From assembly GCA_022315425.1 (NCBI GenBank), contig JAIUPT010000002.1, positions 1 to 64,000 of the forward strand: a DNA stretch of 64,000 bases, in the 5' to 3' direction. Positions 25,844-34,797 of the stretch are shown piece by piece; within the stretch, counting starts at the first letter, position 1, and every line of letters begins with the position of its first letter. A program made the translations under genes and the position numbers. The notes under the pieces are model-generated. The model had not been told where the DNA came from. It saw nothing but the letters and a program-made list of their open reading frames with translations, and made no database searches. Source of the DNA: Pseudevernia furfuracea. Its lineage: Eukaryota; Ascomycota; Lecanoromycetes; Lecanorales; Parmeliaceae.

Positions 25844-28800
25844 ACACCTGTGTGTCTCTCTGTCTGTGTGTATGTCAGCCCCCATACAGCCTTATTTACA
25901 CAAAGGTTGCACCGAACTCTTTTGCAGCCCAAGCTTCTGTGTGTCCATCACTCTGCAAAGCGGTCCTTGCCTGACTTGCGCAGGCATCCTGCACCAAAAT
26001 TCTTGACGCTGAGAGCCCCTCGAGCTTCTGAATCTGAGGTTTTCATCGGTTTCAGCTTTCTCTTGCCTCCTTGGATGCTATTCAAGGCAGCCATCCACAA
26101 TTTGGCTTTCCTAGTTCAACACTATCCAAGGGCAGCCAGTCACAATCTTACCTTCCTGAATGCTATTCAAGGGCAGCCATTTGCAAGTCTTGCCACTGCA
26201 GGTGCTGATGGAGGCGGCATTGGCGCTGACAAGGGGGGTACCCCGGGCCTACCTGCTACCCTCCCCCCAGCAGCGCCAGGTAGATGCCCAGCTCACCTTC
26301 AGACCCCAAATCACCCAAAAGTCCAAGGTGAGCTCGACAGACTGGGCAGCAAGAACACGAGCATTGTCCCTCTGCTTGCTGCAGGATAAGGCAAGAACAC
26401 GAGCATTGCCCCTCTGCTTGCCGCAGGATAAGGCAAGGATGTCAACTGTCATGTTTCTCCTGTTCTGCCTCTTTTCCTGCTTGCAAGTCTCGTGCTTCCT
26501 CTTCTTCACCTTCTCTTGGCGTGGCTGGACCTAAGGGCTGCTATTGCAAGTCTTGAAAAATGTCATTGAGCTGATGGGTGCAAGTAGCTATCAGAGGCAG
26601 GAAGGTCTTCTTCAGTGCAAGCAGAAAGCCATGCAATCGGCATGCGTTGTGGACATTCAGATTATGTTGTGATCACATCAGCCCCTCATTACACCCATGG
26701 TGTGCTCAGTGAAAATCGTGATGCTCCCTTCCACATTCATGCCCTTGCGCTGCAAAGACAGCATGTGAATCTCATAGCCTCATAGCTGTACTGAGCAGCA
26801 AGCTTCAGCTTGCCGAACCTCACTTACCAACTGGAAGGTATGATGGTATGTTTGATGAGCTCCTCATAGCCTCAGCTGCATCATGACCCTACGACACAGA
26901 TGCCATTGCCTAATTACGTATATGCATATGACTGTGACTGTGAGCATGAGTTTGAGTGTGGCTTGCGTCTGACCTGTGACTCACATGGTGACTGCAATTG
27001 TGAGCATCAACAGTGGCTTGTGGTGATGTGTGACTCACATAGTGACCGCAACTGTGAGTGTGAGCATGAGCACAAGTGTGACTGATGTCTGACATGTGAC
27101 TCACAATGGTGACTGCAGCTGCAACTGTGAGGGTGAGTGTGAGGGTGAGGGTGAGTGTGTGTGTGAGTGTGACCGCAACTGTGAGTGTGAACATGAGTGT
27201 GACTGGTGTCTGACATGTGGCTCACATGGTGACTGCAATTGTGAGGGTGAGAGTGAGTGTGAGCACGAGTCTGGCTCGTGTCTGACATGTGGCTCACATG
27301 GTGACTGCAGAAGCTTGCAGAGCGACGGCGGCCGCGCAAAGCAAATGTGTACGACCAGCTGCACAAGGATGCCAGCGTGACCAGTCAGAAGATCCAGCAG
27401 AAGCGGCAGCAGCAGGACCAAGACACCCTCAAGGTATGGGTTGCAAGTTGAAACCCTAAAAGCGCTGGCTCGTGGTTTGCACTTTGATCCAGGTCCCACA
27501 TGCATCTCATTTCAGTCCCCCTAGGTTTGATTAGGCAGCCTGGACAGAGGGCAAGCTGAGAGGTGTGGAACTGTGTATGTAAAATGGTAATTTGGTTTGG
27601 TGTCAAACATCAACACATGTCATCATTGGGATGCTGACTGTCAAGTCAAGACCTCGATGTAAGCTCCTCAGGACTCTGCATATCTGCCTCTAGGGGCAAA
27701 CATTTGAATCTTGAGCCAATGATAGCATGCACCATTGAGTGAGTGAGTGAGTGAGTAGGGGAGTGAGTGAATGAGCGAGTGAGTAAATAACTGGACAGAT
27801 GCAAGCATGCATGCATGAACATGTCAGTGAATTGACAGATGCATCATTGACCGCATCAATGCATGAGTGGACGAGCGGGTGGACCCATGAAGGAATGAGC
27901 TGATGACTGAATGAGTGTATGCAGGAATGCACTTTCCAGCCAGCCTTTGTGAGTGAGAGGATGGCAGGGCAGGGCCGCGCCCTCAAGCTGGCAGGCACCC
28001 TTGCCCATGTCCCCGCCCCCTCCGACTACCCCGACTCCCCAGAAAGCCACAAGTACCTGGTGGGTCTGCTTCTATCCCTCCTCTTCCTCTTCCTCCTCCC
28101 CCTCCTCCTCCTCCTCCTCCTCCTTCCCAATCTTGTGTCGATACACTCTTGATGACATCTTGCATCCCAAGAGCTTTTGTTTGTGATGGAGGCCCTTGAG
28201 CTCTACCCCACTACCCTGTTGCTACTCTGAAAGCCCTCAACAGCCTCAACTGTTGGCTCAGCGATCTAGCTTGAGCACAGCAAATTCTTCAACCTTGCAG
28301 CACTTGTTTTCTGTCCTGCTTGATGCCAATTTGGTTCTTCTCTTTCGTTTCATCACCTCATCTTCCTACCCAGCTGAACCACTATGCAGCGTTTTGCTCT
28401 TCTGCACTTCTCTCTCTGGACTGTCGTTGGTCTGCATGAGCCTGTTGCTCATGACAAGAAGCCTCACTGTAAAGGTACTACATACTGCTGGCTTTACATT
28501 CCTTCCAGACTGTACCAGTGCCAGCTGAAAGTTTGAAAAGTGATGTTCCATTGTTCTATTGTAACATTGTAAGGCGTGTCATATTTTTCCATTGTAACGC
28601 GTGTGTATGTCTGTCACGTGCAGCAATCATTGTTCCATTGTAAGGCGTGAGTGTGTCTGTCATGTGCAGCAATTAGAGCGTGAGGTGAGACAGGCGCTGG
28701 CAGCTTCTTCTATAGGGGGGTCCACCCCAGCCGGGGCCCGCCTGGGGGCCCTGCTGGAAGCCCACACCTCAGACTCCTCCCCCCTCACCTTTGCCTCGAG

Positions 28801-29859
28801 CCAGTTCTCGCCTTCTGAGCGGCACAACTCACAGGTGAGTGCTGAGTTTGTGGTCAAGTGAGTGCTGAGTCTGTGGCCAAGTGAGTGCTGAGCCTGTGGC
28901 AAAACCATGAACCTGGCTAGCGCTACCTTCTGACGTTGTCAGAAATGACTGGCATGCTACATTCTTGTCTTGGATCACCTCTAACCGTACTTTGCACCAA
29001 CACCGGCACGACAATCTGTCATTTTAGAGGCGCAATCGAGCAAGCGGTTGTCTTTACGGTTGCATCAGCTTGTCGTTCCATCGACACAAATAAGCAAGTC
29101 TTCCTTCCTCCTTTACAACTGCATCAGCTTATCATTTCATTGACACAATTGAGCAAGCATTTGTCCTTGAAAATCTCATCAGCTTGGCAAATGCCCACTT
29201 CAGGGCGCCGAAGAGGGGCAGCTCTTTGGGGAGGACTTTGCCCAAAGAGGAGATAAGCTCAGGAACCTGAGCGTGAGATTGGATGCAGCCGCTGACCAGA
29301 TGAGCGGGGATGAGTGGATCAGAAGTCACCCTGATGTCCAGGTGGGCTTCAGCCAGGTCAAGATTGGCAGCAACATGATGTGTGTGTCAGCAGTGCTAGG
29401 AAGCATTTCAGCTGTTGCTTCATGCTGTCAGCTTGCCGTCGACTGGTGTGTTCGAACTGTTTTCTGATGCACGTCAATAAGTTAGTGTAGCTACATTGCT
29501 GTCGAAGTACATGGCTTGAAAATGTTGCGCCTGGCCAGTGTACCAGCCACATCATGACCGTGATGGCATGCTGATCATGTCCGCTGCATTTGACTGCCTG
29601 ACCTCACTTGGTCCACCACGCATGTGCGTGCAACATGACTGCATCCTGTGAACATCATGCTGCTTCTGGGTTCTCATCATGCTGGTGCAAACAAACAAAC
29701 AAAAACAAACAAAAAAAACAACATTCTTTCGGTCCCTCACGATTTGGTCCCATTATGTTCTGCATACAGGACATGCCCGAGATCAGGCGGTGGGATGAAG
29801 GGAGCAAGGAAATCATTGCAGAGATGCTGACAGGCACTGCAGGCGACTGGGCAGTTTGA
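15970..29859 (+). CDS. Large CTFxP-repeat protein with EF-hand-like loop
   Basis: Twenty-one exons: 15970-16011, 16118-16181, 16272-16387, 16717-16830, 17153-17321, 17775-17913, 18421-18634, 19116-19268, 19927-20046, 20902-21083, 22295-22471, 23089-23185, 24234-24333, 25028-25127, 25648-25795, 26202-26327, 27311-27433, 27925-28059, 28670-28834, 29204-29341, 29770-29859. Every phase matches and the total is 904 codons. The N-terminus is acidic; exon 3 and 4 form a small domain (TVDIGEGRTDQITLREGD, then FCQGHALDKGIAGPL) like the ubiquitin-like N-terminal module of some ciliary proteins. Charged helices follow, with repeated motifs VTWQPEI, CTFHPVI, VTFQPTL, LTFRPQI and CTFQPAF. Exon 13 has an EF-hand-like loop DQDQAGVIDLLD; residue 5 is Ala and residue 12 Asp, so calcium binding is doubtful. 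CTFxP repeats recall flagella-associated proteins of algae and protists, but that role is inference. The exon 6/7 donor (GTTCAT) is the weakest junction. Confidence 0.85.
18381..18409. repeat. (ATT)n microsatellite
   Basis: About nine ATT units, just upstream of the acceptor of the exon starting at 18421. Confidence 0.95.
19686..19790. repeat. ~26-bp minisatellite, four units
   Basis: Imperfect copies of GCCCTGGCAGATGGT followed by a variable half, in the intron between exons 8 and 9 of the 21-exon gene. Confidence 0.8.
20060..20170. repeat. AT-rich simple sequence
   Basis: A run of TAATATAATAT-type units with a final (TA)n stretch inside the intron after exon 9. No other feature. Confidence 0.85.
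21060..21720. repeat. Donor-site minisatellite
   Basis: The 3' end of exon 10 together with its splice donor (TCTCTGACAG|GTCAGCAG) is repeated about ten times downstream with spacings of roughly 40-80 bp: near 21155, 21197, 21242, 21325, 21459, 21502, 21580, 21635 and a variant near 21670. Around 21404-21470 a longer copy includes about 55 bp of exon 10 itself (CATGGCTGACCCCAC and flanks). Each unit keeps a usable-looking CAG|GT. The first copy is the one that keeps the phase-2 reading used by exon 11. Confidence 0.85.
21345..21398. repeat. Near-perfect 25-bp inverted repeat (foldback element)
   Basis: Left arm 21345-21369 and right arm 21374-21398 are complementary at 24 of 25 positions and separated by 4 nt. 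The arms begin TTTACTCCGCCGC and end TTTAAAATG. It interrupts the donor minisatellite, which suggests an insertion of a tiny palindromic element. No clear target-site duplication was seen. Confidence 0.9.
21727..21742 (+). repeat. Interstitial TTTAGGG telomere-like repeat
   Basis: TAGGGTTTAGGGTTTAG holds two units of the plant/green-algal telomere heptamer, directly after the donor minisatellite. A short CCCTAACCCTA also occurs near 24943. Confidence 0.6.
21945..22330. repeat. 94-bp acceptor/exon tandem repeat
   Basis: Three copies of a unit made of a C/T tract, GCAG acceptor and about 60 bp of the start of exon 11 (TATGAGAGGAGGAAGAA and following) begin at 22107, 22201 and 22295, exactly 94 bp apart. 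A diverged fourth copy starts at 21945, with about 160 bp of shared upstream sequence. Only the last copy continues into the full exon 11; copies at 22107 and 22201 run into stop codons (TAG; TGA) unless spliced out again. Confidence 0.9.
23190..23310 (-). repeat. Dispersed ~70-bp repeat, copy D
   Basis: On the minus strand it shows the TGGCTACTCATC core, AAATTGACGCCGAAAGGTG, TAGTG and a long C/T-rich tail. It lies in the intron directly after exon 12 of the 21-exon gene, opposite in orientation to the gene. Confidence 0.7.
23385..23565. repeat. ~55-bp degenerate tandem repeat
   Basis: Several imperfect units containing AGCAGGTGAGGCTCTGCTCA and a GGGTCTGTGGTAGCAGA part. The AGCAG|GTGAGG core again resembles a splice donor. 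Confidence 0.75.
24350..24700. repeat. Degenerate repeat of CATCA-rich units
   Basis: Imperfect units such as TGATGCATCAGCAATCAACA and ACATCACATGG spread through the intron after exon 13. No coding potential. Confidence 0.65.
25291..25494. repeat. ~68-bp tandem repeat, three copies
   Basis: Each unit begins GCTGCTTGTGTACTCACATG, followed by CTCTTGCTATCT, and ends near ACCTATGCAT. It lies in the intron between exons 14 and 15. Confidence 0.9.
25805..25842. repeat. (TCTG)n microsatellite
   Basis: About nine TCTG units shortly after the donor at 25795. Confidence 0.95.
26365..26435. repeat. Tandem duplication of ~42 bp
   Basis: Two units of GCAAGAACACGAGCATTG and CCCTCTGCTTGC, each ending GCAGGATAAG; every unit ends with a C/T tract plus CAG, like a copied acceptor. 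Located in the intron after exon 16. Confidence 0.8.
26920..27310. repeat. GTGAGTGTGAG-type minisatellite
   Basis: Alternating TGTGAGTGTGAGCATGAG stretches and TGACATGTGGCTCACATGG units with GTGACTGCA. The last unit's GTGACTGCAG is the acceptor of exon 17. Long frames occur on both strands here only because the repeat lacks stops. Confidence 0.85.
27730..27910. repeat. GAGTGAGT simple repeat
   Basis: GAGTGAGTGAGTGAG grading into GAATGAGC and ATGCATGCATG units, in the intron before exon 18. Confidence 0.8.
28076..28130. repeat. C/T-rich (TCC)n tract
   Basis: A run of TCCTCCTCC-like triplets 17 bp after the donor of exon 18. Confidence 0.9.
28555..28672. repeat. Tandem duplication containing the exon 19 acceptor
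   Basis: Two copies of about 60 bp: GTTCCATTGTAAGGCGTG, then GTCTGTCACGTGCAGCAAT and GTCTGTCATGTGCAGCAAT. The upstream copy thus carries a duplicate acceptor (GTGCAG|CAATCA) ahead of the real one (GTGCAG|CAATTA at 28670). Confidence 0.85.
28834..28895. repeat. Triplicated exon 19 donor
   Basis: After the real donor (CACAG|GTGAGTGCTGAG) two more units AAGTGAGTGCTGAG follow at 22-bp spacing, each a good 5' splice-site match (AAG|TGAGT or AG|GTGAGT-like). Confidence 0.8.
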
Positions 29860-30375
29860 GTAGACTTCGATCCATTCGTCCGTAGCAGCTGGCACTTGAC
29901 TGCATAATGTTTTGTTGCCATGCCAAGAGGCATAGGTGCCTGTATGCATGTGTGAGGGGGGGGGTAGGTGTGGTGCGTTACTGAGACCATGAAGTGTTGA
30001 TACGAATCTCGTTTAGAACAGTTGACTAATTGATGGCCCTTTGTTGAAACAAATGGTGCAAGAAGAAGCCTTGACACGAATATGGCACATATTATGAGCT
30101 GCCCAGGTGTGCACGGTTGCATGGAAGTGCATATGGCGTTGTCGTCTGATGATCGTGCGTTTGATCATTACATCAATTGATACTGTGATCATTACATCAA
30201 TCGCTCATTCGTTAGACTCATCAGACCGAATAACACAGCCTGTCATCTCAGCAAGACACTTGCTGATGCCTCGAAAGCAAACAAAAACGCAGTGCTATGC
30301 ACTGACCAAAACTTGTTTGATAACAGAAGCCCTAGCTACCATCACACAGGCTCTAGGGCACCAGCAAACAGCCCT
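29860..30375. other. Convergent intergenic region
   Basis: Between the stop of the 21-exon gene and the stop of the minus-strand plastid protein. No exon seen; expected to hold two 3' UTRs. Confidence 0.5.
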
Positions 30376-33300
30376 CTACTGGCCAAACAGGCTCTTGACA
30401 CTGTCAAGAGGGTTGCCCGCGCTCTTGATCTTCTCTGCAGGATTGGGCAGGCTGTCTGCTACATCGCCTGCCTTCTTGGCAGCCTTGCCCACATCAGGGG
30501 CATCCACCTCAGTGGCCTTGCTGATCCCTGCTGTGGCCCCGGGGGCCTGCTGCCCTGCTGTGCTGGGGTTTGGCAGATTGCTGCTGTCCAGAGGAGAGGT
30601 GATCTGCAGCGCAAACAAAACAAAATTACCATGACTGAACAGCACATACAGAAGACAATGAAGCGCCGAAGACTCTGCTGCGTAAACAGAGACTGCTGCG
30701 CAAACAGAGTCTGCTGTGCAAGCAGAAGAATCTCACGGTTTGCAAGATATCCTAGCCCAGTTGATTATAGCAGGCAAGCATTGTTACATCTGTGCAACAG
30801 CTATGGCAAGCTGACACAAAATTCGAAAAGCAATCAAGCAAATCTACTGGTTGATGCACATGTACATGGCAGCTGAAAAGCTTGCCCAGCCACACAGCTA
30901 TTGGAGCTTTGTAGGTGACCCCAACACATTTCCTGCCCTTTCCTGGGGCCAGGAAAGGGCAAAACAATAGGCAGTACGACTTGCCTTGTCAGGGATGGCT
31001 CCAATGGTGTCGCTGGGCTTGCCAGCCTGGTACCCCTTTCCTGGGGAGGGGTAATTCTGAGACTGGTTGTTCTGCCCCTGCAGGTCTGCCAGCTCAAAGG
31101 AGAGGCCCATGGTGGCTGAGGGAGTGCTCTTGATCTTGTTCTTCAGGTCACTGGGGGGCTTGGGCAGGTTGGCCTTGGCCTGGCACCACATTTGACAGTC
31201 AGCACCAGCGATGTATAGTCATGTCTGAAGGGGTATGGTGCACCAACAATCAGGTACACAGTCAGCACCAGTGATGGCTGAAGTCCTAAAGTGCTGAAGG
31301 GGAACTGGTGTGGGGAGCAACAGCCTTGTCACAGACTCAGCTCCCAGACAAGATTAAGGTCTGAAGACGCACAGTTGATTGCTAGAAATGACTAAGGAGC
31401 AGACAGGGTCCCAGAGAAAGAGGTGAGGTGATGGGGAGGCGCGCGCAAAAGGCAGAACAAATTGGAGAGTGATTGGGAACATGCACATGTGTGAAGGGTG
31501 CATGGCTGGTGGGGGTTGGTGGGGAGTTACCTTGCTAACAAGGTTGTCAGCGTTGGGGGTGTTGACCTTGGCCTTGTTGATAAGGTCCTTGGGGTTGGGG
31601 AGGTCCCCCAGGGGGCCTGCCAGCTTCTTCTGGATCTCTGATGAGCTGGGAATCTGCGTGCATTGTCAAACATTAGATAAATGCATGGGGGACCTGCCAG
31701 CTTCTGTCCTAGGGACACTCTTTTGCTGTATACAGCTGCCACTCACAACACGTGTCTTGTAGTCAGCAGACAAATTGGCTAGCAAGCAAAGGTGATGAGT
31801 TGCAAGAGGAGTGGAAGATTCAGACTTGCCCTTTAACTGACAGGTGACTGTTTGGATGGACACCACTCTCAGCGCCTGACTTCAAACCTGATGATACTTG
31901 TTCAGCATTTGACAGTGCAACCCAGGCAGCTGACCATTTCAGACGCATGAAGCAGCAGCAGAATGACGAGCCGAGTTGTTTACCTTGGCACCAGCCTTGC
32001 TGGCAGTCTTGCTAGCCTTGGAGGCAATGCTCTTGCCAGCCTTCTTTGCGTCGCCCCCTCCAGACAGGGGGTTGCTCACCCCTGAGAGCGGGTTGCCGCC
32101 CTTCTTGGCCTTGCTGGCAACGCTGCCTGCTGCACTCCTCCCCTTCTTGGCCTGCATCATGCCAGAAGTACTTTCATGTAAATTTCAGTCAATGTGCTAC
32201 AGTCAGGATGCACAACAGCAAATGACCCTTGTTGCTTGCATGTCAGGTACTATGCATCTTTGCCTAACAAATGCAGATGTGAAGGCGCACCCGGTGCATG
32301 CCTTTGGAATTGGCTTGAATACGCCATGCCTGGTATCAGCATTTTGACTAGCAGACACAGCCAAGGAAAAAGGCATCCAGAAGAGTTCGGTAACAAATAT
32401 GAGTGACCTACTGCATACATGCACCGTGTGGTGATAACAAGGAATGGCTATATGACTCATGTCTGTTTCAGCAGGAACAAGGTTGACCAGCCTGTCATTT
32501 GCATACGCTGACTGCATGCAGAGTGCCTAAGTGCTTCGAACATCCTGAAAAGATCACGCACATGCCTGCTAGACACTTGAAATGACCCAAAAACACATCA
32601 GGAAAAGAGACCAGCCTGTCATTTGCATATGCTTAGTGCATGCAGAATGCCCAAATGCATACAAGCATCCTAAACAGATCATGCAGATGCATGCTAGACA
32701 CTTGACATGACCCCGACACACATCAGGAGTAGAGCAACACAAACACAGCATGAAGAAGACCATTCAGGATGCAAGGCAGAGTGGTTAAAAAGATGGAGAG
32801 GGGTGTCACGTTGGCAATAATCTCCTCCCTGGTTGGGACTGCTGACACATCTGGTAGGGCATTTTTGGCGCCCTTGACCAAGTCCTTGCCCACAGACTTG
32901 GGGTTCTTGGTCAAATCCACATCAGGGGTGGCTCTGCACATCAAAACTTACCTCATCACTGAAAGATTGACAATCATGTTTTGTAACAGGTGTTTCATAA
33001 GCCTTTGATGTCATGCGTGAGTGCTTGACATGACACAAGACATTGTGGCACACCAACACCTTGACAGGAAAGCCTCAGGCAGCATTCACACACTGCAGGG
33101 GTCTACAAAGTTTGAGAACACAGCTTTTCTCTTCTGATCCTGTGTAATGCTCAGACTGTATAGTCATATCGTGGCAGCACAGACAATTCCTGCAATGGGA
33201 CCCAGTTGCAGCTAGACTTTATGAGACTGACAGTACTGTTGAGGACATACTTGTCAACAGCCTTTCCAACATCCTTGGAGCTCTTAGCCCCAATGGGGTC

Positions 33301-34332
33301 TGAGCCTCCAACCAGCTCCTTGCCTGCCTCAGCTACAGTGGGCAAGTTGTCAGTCTTCTTGTTCAGCTTGTCACGGGCAGCCTGGCTGGTGGCTGTCTTT
33401 GGGAACAGGTTGAAGGCCTCAGCTGGGCCTACATGCACAGGTATGGGTTTCAGTGATTGACCTAATCTGAATTTGAGGGTAAGCAAAAAAAATTGATCAG
33501 TAGTGCTGTGTAGGGCATGGGTGCAGAAACGCTGCATGCATGCTCCTGCTCTCTACACCCATTGCAGAGCTGCTGTGAATACTCATGCGGGACTGCTGAG
33601 GTCTTATTTCTGTGGGTCGCTGCTTTGGGTTGCAGCAACTTGGCAACCTAGACTTTCGCTATGCATGCACAGCTTCGGCAGCACGTTCAGAGCAACTGAC
33701 CAGCTGGTAGAAGGGCAAGCTGAGCTGCTGCTAGAGCTCCGAAAAGGCCAAGAGCCAACTTGCTGGGACCCTGTCAAAAAACACTGCCTGTCAAGGGATG
33801 CATGACAGCACAAAGTAAACCTACAGAGTAGAGTGTGATGAGGCTGTTCGAAGTCAAAGCACAGCAAGCTGCAATGTCCATGTTGGACAAAGCTCAGCAA
33901 TGAAATCACTTTCTGCTGTCGCTGCGCACCTGGTGATCGTCCTGCATCACACGGACGAGTCATAAAAAATTCGGACAAAGGCAGACGACAGCGATAACAG
34001 GCACCAATGCAAACACGGAAGATGGCATATACTTCCAATATCCAAAAGCTTAAGCAGTATAGCGAGAAGCAACAGGGTGTAGATGGTGTGCTGCGCGCGA
34101 GCATGCTACGTTTCCAGGTATGCTGCGCAATTGATCTTGCGCATGGCGAACTTTGGTCAACGATTCGCTGTTAGTGTACCTTGGCGACTGCCTTCACGAC
34201 ATGAGCGCGGGAGCGGGGGAGTGCGACTGCACGTGTTGGCTTGATTGCCTGACCGCTGAAGGGCTTGGCGGACGCTGATCGTCCGGCAAGCGTTGACTGT
34301 GAGGAAGCCATGATCATTGCGTTAGCTGACAT
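30376..34332 (-). CDS. Plastid-targeted Lys/Pro/Ser-rich repeat protein
   Basis: Seven minus-strand exons: 34332-34180, 33428-33251, 32933-32810, 32151-31984, 31653-31531, 31179-30985, 30603-30376. Exons 2 to 7 join in phase; the exon 1/2 junction is off by one base or hides a small exon. Exon 1 is a classical chloroplast transit peptide (MSANAMIMASSQSTLAGRSA, then basic). The rest is low-complexity: charged stretches KKGRSAAGSVASKAKKGG, NPLSGVSNPLSGGGD and KAAKKAGDVADSLPNPAEK, with recurring LPNP/NPLS motifs and an end at DSVKSLFGQ. It looks largely disordered, LEA-like, with no catalytic motif. Exon 6 ends at GACAAG|GCAAGT, a GC donor. Function unknown; a structural or stress-protective stromal role is only a guess. 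Confidence 0.75.
30669..30730. repeat. ~19-bp minisatellite, three units
   Basis: CTGCTGCGTAAACAGAGA, CTGCTGCGCAAACAGAGT and CTGCTGTGCAAGCAGAAG in tandem, inside the last intron of the plastid gene. Confidence 0.85.
30934..30961. repeat. Perfect 13-bp inverted repeat (hairpin)
   Basis: Arms 30934-30946 and 30949-30961 (TGCCCTTTCCTGG and its complement) separated by two G residues. It lies in the last intron of the plastid gene, starting 23 nt after its GC donor, so a strong RNA hairpin can form there. Confidence 0.9.
32485..32735. repeat. ~122-bp tandem duplication
   Basis: Two copies running from GACCAGCCTGTCATTTGCAT through CATGCAGA and CTAGACACTTGA to ACACATCAGGA. Located in the intron between exons 3 and 4 of the plastid gene. 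Confidence 0.9.
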
Positions 34333-34797
34333 GTCTGCGTTGAATTTCACTGAAAGCTTCGTTACTTGATGGGCGGGTTTACACAGCAAGATTTATTCGC
34401 GATAAGGTAGACGTGCTTGATGACTGGATGCTGGATCCCTACGTATTGCTGTATCTGATTGGTACCTGCATTGGGGATTTTGCTTGTCCCGCCACTGCGA
34501 CTTACCGTACGGTGAATACCATACGGTGTCCAGTTTACGGTGACCAATAGGTTGCCCACCGGTTGGTCTCCCTCTCTGTAGCGACAGCCAAACAACATAC
34601 CTCACTCCGAATGCATCTGTCGACACTTTGAATTGTTCAGTACGTCACGCTGCATTGCCGACTGCATCGAGCAATCGGGCAATCTCTGCGTCATCCCACG
34701 ACATCGTGATTTGGCTTGCACCGTGGCCTGATGATATGCAAGCACAGCTCAGGTTGATCTCCTGATATAAGCCCCAAACAGGCGGCCCTACCAGCAC
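34333..34797. promoter_or_regulatory. Divergent promoter region, plastid protein / hexosaminidase
   Basis: 465 bp between two divergent start codons. Includes a TTTATTCGCGATAA stretch and a repeated ACGGTG motif (TTACCGTACGGTGAATACC, TACGGTGTCC) near 34502-34540; whether these act as sites is unknown. Confidence 0.45.

Noticed and set aside
25587..26389. Open frames of 139 and 222 codons
   Set aside because: They run through real exons 25648-25795 and 26202-26327, but also across the (TCTG)n microsatellite and an intron; the exon phases show they are read-through.
26910..27505. Overlapping Cys-rich or His-rich open frames of 94-134 codons on both strands
   Set aside because: They come from the GTGAGTGTGAG minisatellite, which has few stops in any frame; only 27311-27433 is a real exon.
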